The notes under the pieces: generated by a model
Databases searched by the model: none
Seen by the model: the letters and a program-made list of their open reading frames with translations, nothing else
What the model was told of the DNA's origin: nothing
Part shown: positions 15,653 through 19,040 of the stretch, piece after piece
How the letters are laid out: each line of letters begins with the position of its first letter
How positions within the stretch are numbered: the first letter of the stretch is position 1
Source of the DNA: DASUME01 sp038257655
GTDB taxonomy: Bacteria > Myxococcota_A > Polyangia > Polyangiales > DASUME01
DNA length: 19,040 nt
Direction of reading: 5' to 3'
Assembly: GCA_038257655.1 (NCBI GenBank)
Contig: JBBSJC010000087.1
Location: forward strand, 1 to 19,040
Program-made: the position numbers and the translations under genes

Positions 15653-16840
15653 ATGCAGGCGCATCAGCAATCGACCAGTGGAGCGGTGGCACACGCGATG
15701 GCTCTGGATCAGCTCCAGATTCACATCCGAACACTCATCACACTCGAAGAGACGGACGTGCCGATCGTGAGTTGGTACGTCGACCGTGACCTAAGGCGCG
15801 GCGGCGCAAGCGCGTCGTTCAATGAACGCGTCCGAGCTTTGCGTTGGGTACTTCGTGGACAGGAGCTCGACCGATTCGAGGAGACGTTCGAGCGCGTCCA
15901 GCGCTACCTTGCGAACGAAGTCCACCCGACAACTCGCGGAGTTGCGATCTTTGCCCGCGCCGGAACGCTTCCCTTCTTCCTGGGTTTGCAGTTCCAGGTG
16001 CCGTTGCCGGATCGGCTCTCAGTAAATTCGACGCCAGACATCTATCACCTCGTTGAACTCAAGGACACCTATCACCGATACATCGTCCTGATTTCAACCG
16101 AAAAGAGTGCGCGGATCCTCGAGGTCAATCTTGGAGCGATCACCCGCGAGTTGTGGACCGAACGGCCGGAGCTACGCGAACGCGTGGGAAGGGAGTGGAC
16201 ACGCGAGCACTACCAGAACCACCGCCGCGACCGAGACGAGCGATTCCTGAGAGAGAAAATCGACATCGTCGAGAAATTGATGTCGGCGGGCGGGCACACA
16301 CACCTCATCCTCGCCGGTAGCCCGCGGCTGACGGCTCGCATCCGGAACTGTCTGCCCAGGCACCTTCAAACCAGGCTCGTCGACGTGGTGCCTGCGTCGG
16401 CAAACGCGCGGGTCGTTGACGTAGTGGCGGCCACGTTGTCGAGCTTCATCGATTGCGAACAAAAGGAGTCACTCGATGCGGTGGCCAACCTGGTGAGCGC
16501 CCTGCGGCGCGGTGGCCTGGGCGCAGCCGGAACCGCGGCGACTATCGAGGCTCTGCGGCGAGGCCAAGCGGATGTCCTCGTCATGGCCGCGACGTACAAG
16601 CCCGGACCTGCGTGGAGCTGTGGGCGGTGCGGATGGACCGAGGCGGCGCCTTCTGTGCCCGAACGCTGTGGGGATTGCGAATCGAACGAGCTGCAGCCAG
16701 TGAACATTAAGGAGGTAATGGTCAAGCTCGCAGAGCAGCAGTCGCTTGAGGTGGAGCTCGTCGAGCACAGCGATTTGCTCATGGACCTTGGTGGGGTCGG
16801 CTGCCTGCTTCGGTACGCAACGCCGGAGCGGAGCCAGTGA
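15653..16840 (+). CDS. Bacterial eRF1/Pelota-like release-factor homologue (baeRF, family-10-like)
   Basis: The protein has 395 residues from the ATG at 15653, which has AGGGG seven bases upstream. The frame is open back to 15578, but that start overlaps the hpf-like gene. The middle region (about 110-250: HRYIVLISTEKSARILEV, then a charged helix, then HLILAGSPRLTARI) resembles the RNase H-like domain 2 of eRF1, Pelota and Vms1. The C-terminal part (about 255-390) resembles the L7Ae-like domain 3, with an inserted zinc ribbon C323-C326-C339-C342. Where many relatives carry a Gln loop for peptidyl-tRNA hydrolysis, here W182-T-R-E-H-Y-Q-N-H is seen and no GGQ. It could therefore bind stalled or hibernating ribosomes without releasing peptide, or use another residue. 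Its position directly after an HPF-like gene supports a ribosome-rescue or hibernation role. Confidence 0.68.
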   Translation: MQAHQQSTSGAVAHAMALDQLQIHIRTLITLEETDVPIVSWYVDRDLRRGGASASFNERVRALRWVLRGQELDRFEETFERVQRYLANEVHPTTRGVAIFARAGTLPFFLGLQFQVPLPDRLSVNSTPDIYHLVELKDTYHRYIVLISTEKSARILEVNLGAITRELWTERPELRERVGREWTREHYQNHRRDRDERFLREKIDIVEKLMSAGGHTHLILAGSPRLTARIRNCLPRHLQTRLVDVVPASANARVVDVVAATLSSFIDCEQKESLDAVANLVSALRRGGLGAAGTAATIEALRRGQADVLVMAATYKPGPAWSCGRCGWTEAAPSVPERCGDCESNELQPVNIKEVMVKLAEQQSLEVELVEHSDLLMDLGGVGCLLRYATPERSQ

Positions 16841-16997
16841 GCATGCTCATCGAAATTCCCTTCACAAATGCGCCTCTTGACTAGCGACTTTTATATCGCG
16901 TATTGCCTAGCGCAAATAATGGGCCGACCGTAAGAGGAAGAGACGCTGCACACGCAAGGCGGAAGACGAGCCCATGACCGATGGCGCCCTCGAGCGC
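16839..16997. repeat. Dispersed repeat B, copy 2 (orphan leader)
   Basis: This segment repeats 11358-11511. It keeps the MSML-coding start on the minus strand (ATG at 16850, with GAAGGGAA upstream), but that frame then runs antisense into the baeRF 3' end and soon stops, so the unknown gene itself is absent. It begins at the baeRF stop codon. It differs from copy 1 by a 2-base deletion, a 7-base insertion and about 25 substitutions. Confidence 0.85.
16877..16906 (+). promoter_or_regulatory. Candidate promoter with a dyad in the spacer, repeat B copy 2
   Basis: TTGACT (16877-16882) and TATTGC (16901-16906) keep the same 18-bp spacing as copy 1. The spacer dyad is weakened to GCGA...TCGC, with one mismatched inner pair. 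If active it would transcribe toward the second hpf gene. No open frame with a good ribosome binding site directly follows. Confidence 0.3.
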
Positions 16998-17303
16998 TTC
17001 GACATCCGATTGAGCGACACGAGCGGGTCGACTCGTTTTTCGTGCTCGTGCACGGCAAGCAAGAACGTGGCCGCGAACGTCGAGCTCGACGGCAATGCCG
17101 CCGGTGACCGCGAAAGCCATCCGCTTGACCGAGCTGGAGGTGCTGCGGGCGTTGGGTCACAGGGAACACGCGCAAGAGGGCCGAACCTTCCGCCAGGTCT
17201 CGACGGACACACACGTTTGCTGCTCAAGGCAGCGCGCGGCGAGGCGCTCGAACGCTAGCTACCGCTCTTGCAAGGAGATTTCGCGTCTGCGACTCAAACG
17301 CTG

Positions 17304-17386
17304 CGAGTCAGAAATAGAGGAGGTGATGGCAATTGAGCCACTCCATGGCTGCAATATTACTTCGCTATTTACGAAGTGTTCAACGC
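17304..17386. pseudogene. Dispersed repeat A, copy 2: dead lysR 5' end with intact operator
   Basis: This segment copies 4493-4575 without indels. On the minus strand it reads MEWLNCHHLLYF and then a TGA stop in place of the Trp codon, after which similarity to the LysR gene ends, so only about 13 codons remain. The Shine-Dalgarno GGAGG of the source has become GCAGC. In contrast bases 17352-17386, which include the operator, are identical to the source. The LysR part is a relic. The operator part may still serve the hpf gene to the right. Confidence 0.88.
17359..17377. promoter_or_regulatory. LysR-type operator copy upstream of hpf-sua5-purE
   Basis: ACTTCG-N7-CGAAGT is identical, including the centre, to the dyad at 4548-4566 between lysR and cysD. 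An extra half-site CGAAGTG at 17402-17408 lies 30 bases (about three helical turns) after the CGAAGTG of the dyad and is not present in the source copy. It starts 113 bases before the hpf start codon, so the NhaR-like regulator made at 3636-4535 may act here too. Confidence 0.5.
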
Positions 17387-17434
17387 ATATTTCCTGATTA
17401 CCGAAGTGATTGCGGACCGCTATCGTCATGACGC

Positions 17435-17451
17435 AACTCGATAGTCGAGTT
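17435..17451. promoter_or_regulatory. Short dyad just before the second hpf gene
   Basis: AACTCGA (17435-17441) and TCGAGTT (17445-17451) form perfect 7-bp arms with a TAG centre, 20 bases before the GTG start. A second small hairpin, CCGCC-AA-GGCGG, follows at about 17456-17467 and includes the likely ribosome binding site, so leader structure could affect translation. Confidence 0.35.
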
Positions 17452-17471
17452 CCATCCGCCAAGGCGGCTCC

Positions 17472-17825
17472 GTGCGGATTCAGGTTCGAAATCGAAATCT
17501 TCAGCCGACCGCGGCGATACGCGAATACGTGGAACGACGCCTCCTGTACGCGCTCTCGCGGTACGGCTCGTGCGTCCGCAACGTGACCGTTTGCCTCTCC
17601 ACACTCGTCGGCAATCCGGGCGGCGAACGCAGGCATTGCCAGATCGGCGTCGCGCTTGATCAGGCCGATAAGATCGCCGTCGAAGACTCCGATGCGGACC
17701 TCTACGCGGCCATCGACCGTGCTGTCGAGCGTACGCAGAGAGCCGTGAGTCGAGCCCTTGAACGCGCGCGCGTTCTCGCACTAAACAGCGGTTCTAATGA
17801 GCGCGGAGGAGGGGAAAAGCCATGA
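17472..17825 (+). CDS. HPF/RaiA-family ribosome hibernation factor (short form), second copy
   Basis: A 117-residue S30AE/HPF-type protein beginning at GTG 17472, with AAGGCGG just upstream. The fold order is clear: MRIQVRNRNLQPTAAIREYVERRL as strand and helix 1, VRNVTVCLS, a Gly-rich turn (GNPGGERRHCQIGV), then KIAVEDSDADLYAAIDRAVERTQRAVSRAL, the classical last strand and helix. The C-terminal tail is short and has no long-HPF dimerisation domain. It should bind the 30S decoding region and silence ribosomes. Its TGA overlaps the ATG of the Sua5 gene by four bases (ATGA), so translation is likely coupled. The upstream region carries the borrowed LysR operator. It is more canonical than the HPF-like protein at 15243-15593. 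Confidence 0.8.
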   Translation: MRIQVRNRNLQPTAAIREYVERRLLYALSRYGSCVRNVTVCLSTLVGNPGGERRHCQIGVALDQADKIAVEDSDADLYAAIDRAVERTQRAVSRALERARVLALNSGSNERGGGEKP

Positions 17826-18889
17826 CAGCCAAGAAATCGCGAAGCGTGCGCCCGGCTCTGATCGCGGACATCGACCAGGCCGCTCAGATCCTCCGCGCTG
17901 GGGGGCTCGTCGCGTTTCCGACGGAGACCGTCTACGGCTTGGGCGCGGACGCTGAGAACCGCGAGGCCGTCGAGCGCATCTTCGCCGTCAAAGGGCGCCC
18001 CATCACCCACCCATTGATCGTTCACCTCGGCTCCGCCAGCGACCTGCCAATGTGGGCAGCAGAGGTTCCTCTCGCTGCCAAGGTACTAGCCGAGCGCTTC
18101 TGGCCAGGGCCATTGACGCTCGTCTTGCGTCGAAGCCACCGTGTACCCCTGACGGTGACCGGCGGTCTCGAGACTGTTGCGTTGCGCGTGCCGGCCCACC
18201 CCATGGCCCTGGCCCTGCTCCACGCGTTTGGAGGCGCCCTGGCAGCTCCGTCCGCGAATCGCTTCGGATCGGTTAGTCCGACGGTGGCCGCTCATGTTCG
18301 CGAGGACCTCGGCAGCAACGTGGACCTCATCCTTGACGGTGGTCTCTGCAGCGTGGGTATCGAGTCAACCATTGTCGACGCGACGAATGCTGAGCTTCGC
18401 ATTCTTCGTCCGGGCGGAGTAGCGCGCGCAGATCTCGAACACGCGCTCGGAACGACGCTTGAGGCGGGCACGACGACCGCGCTAGTTCGGGTCCCGGGCT
18501 CTCTGCCGTCGCACTACGCACCCCGCGCAAGGGTTGTCGTCGTCGATCGCCTTACGCTGGCAGACGAAGCTCAACGCCATGCATCTCGTGGGCGTCAGGT
18601 GGGCGTCTTGCTACCCGACGACGTCCATCCCTTTTCTATCGCCGGAGTGACTGTCTTGCACGCACCTCGCTCGACCAAGGACTACGCGCGAACACTCTAC
18701 GCCCTGCTGCGGGAGTTCGACCGCTGCGGTTGTGAGCTGGTCCTCGCGTCGCCGCCCCCTGAGGCAGGCCTTGGCGCCGCGATCGCGGACCGCCTGCGAC
18801 GCGCAGCAGGCCCTCGCGAGCACACGTCGGACTTTCGGCCTAGCAGCGCTACCAGCGCTACCAGCGGAGCAAGCAATGACGGAGTTTGA
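17822..18889 (+). CDS. L-threonylcarbamoyladenylate synthase, Sua5 type
   Basis: The 355-residue enzyme makes threonylcarbamoyl-AMP from threonine, bicarbonate and ATP, the first step of tRNA t6A37 synthesis in the cytoplasm. The YrdC domain spans residues about 10-205, with FPTETVYGLG (32-41), KGRP (57-60), APSAN (142-146) and ESTIVD (181-186). The linker SHYAP (230-234) and the following Rossmann-like domain (about 237-335) mark the long Sua5 form rather than short TsaC. The last 20 residues are a Ser/Thr/Ala-rich tail. A GGAGGAGGGG ribosome binding site precedes the ATG. The start overlaps the hpf stop by four bases and the stop overlaps purE by 14 bases, so the three genes form one operon. 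The enzyme's use of bicarbonate is a possible metabolic link to DAB, but only speculative. Confidence 0.93.
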   Translation: MTAKKSRSVRPALIADIDQAAQILRAGGLVAFPTETVYGLGADAENREAVERIFAVKGRPITHPLIVHLGSASDLPMWAAEVPLAAKVLAERFWPGPLTLVLRRSHRVPLTVTGGLETVALRVPAHPMALALLHAFGGALAAPSANRFGSVSPTVAAHVREDLGSNVDLILDGGLCSVGIESTIVDATNAELRILRPGGVARADLEHALGTTLEAGTTTALVRVPGSLPSHYAPRARVVVVDRLTLADEAQRHASRGRQVGVLLPDDVHPFSIAGVTVLHAPRSTKDYARTLYALLREFDRCGCELVLASPPPEAGLGAAIADRLRRAAGPREHTSDFRPSSATSATSGASNDGV

Positions 18890-19040
18890 AACCACGCCGC
18901 GCGTCGCGGTCATCATGGGCAGCAAGAGCGACTGGAACACGATGCAGCGTGCCGTCGAGGTGCTCGCGGAGCTGGGTGTTTCGCACGAGGCAAAGGTGGT
19001 CTCAGCCCACCGCACGCCAGATCTACTTTTCGCGTACGTC
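18876..19040 (+). CDS. purE: N5-carboxyaminoimidazole ribonucleotide mutase, 3' end outside window
   Basis: Only the first 55 codons are present; the gene continues past the window end. The sequence VAVIMGSKSDW (residues 10-20) is the phosphate-binding start of class I PurE, and VVSAHRTPDLLF (about 42-53) contains the catalytic-region His of the SAHRTP motif. PurE converts N5-CAIR to CAIR in purine synthesis. The ATG at 18876 lies inside the end of the Sua5 gene (14-base overlap), which implies translational coupling. The GGAG at 18866-18869 is the likely ribosome binding site. purK would be expected nearby but lies outside the window, if present. Confidence 0.93.
   Translation, partial: MTEFETTPRVAVIMGSKSDWNTMQRAVEVLAELGVSHEAKVVSAHRTPDLLFAYV

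Larger units (their letters stand above)
16841..17471. other. Relic-bearing intergenic region, 631 bp, no intact gene
   Basis: The gap between the baeRF gene and the second hpf gene holds repeat B copy 2 at its left end and repeat A copy 2 near its right end. The 300 bases between them contain only short frames with no convincing start, ribosome binding site or recognisable motif. The layout suggests repeated insertion of promoter fragments and decay of whatever genes came with them. Confidence 0.6.

Noticed and set aside
16974..17258. 94-codon frame in the gap before the second hpf gene
   Set aside because: Low-complexity translation, no recognisable motif, weak ribosome binding site. It begins inside repeat B, whose shared part behaves as non-coding.

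Overview
The window looks like a chromosomal segment of a high-GC, Gram-negative bacterium, most likely a member of the Myxococcota (the former myxobacterial Deltaproteobacteria). The best pointer is the minus-strand gene at 1546-3312. It encodes a signal-peptide-bearing, cysteine-rich surface protein with a MopE-type CNGxDDDCDG motif and a MYXO-CTERM-like tail (Gly-Cys, hydrophobic helix, Arg-Arg-Arg). No RNA gene, CRISPR array or recognisable transposase is visible.

Layout, left to right. 1-3312: two convergent genes for exported-type proteins, a propeller-repeat protein (5' end probably outside the window) and the Cys-rich protein. 3313-3635: mostly non-coding, with several inverted repeats and a possible small zinc-ribbon ORF. 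3636-6551: an NhaR-like LysR regulator divergent from cysD (ATP sulfurylase small subunit, with no cysN beside it), then a second LysR regulator. 6631-10718: a dabB-dabA operon for the two-component DAB inorganic-carbon uptake system, divergent from the second LysR gene. 10794-11369: an unrecognised protein. 11627-13300: ilvD, whose protein reads like a betaproteobacterial version. 13436-14344: a third LysR regulator, paralogous to the first. 14447-14944: a small lipoprotein. 15243-16840: an HPF/RaiA-like ribosome hibernation protein followed by a bacterial eRF1/Pelota-like (baeRF) protein. 16841-17471: a relic-bearing intergenic region. 17472-19040: a second hpf-like gene overlapping a Sua5-type tRNA threonylcarbamoylation gene, which overlaps purE (cut by the window end).

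The least expected structure is a pair of dispersed duplications that both land in the 630-bp gap before the second hpf gene. One (83 bp, no indels, about 93% identical) is a copy of the cysD/LysR divergent promoter. Its dyad operator is perfectly preserved, while the LysR reading frame is dead and its Shine-Dalgarno is destroyed. The other (about 155 bp) is a copy of the leader of the unknown gene at 11369. It keeps a -35/-10-like pair with a dyad in the 18-bp spacer. These suggest that sulfate activation (cysD) and a ribosome-hibernation/tRNA-modification/purine operon may share one LysR-type operator. The hpf-baeRF pair plus the second hpf form a compact ribosome hibernation and rescue neighbourhood.

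All functional statements rest on reading the sequence and on remembered family features. No database search was run.
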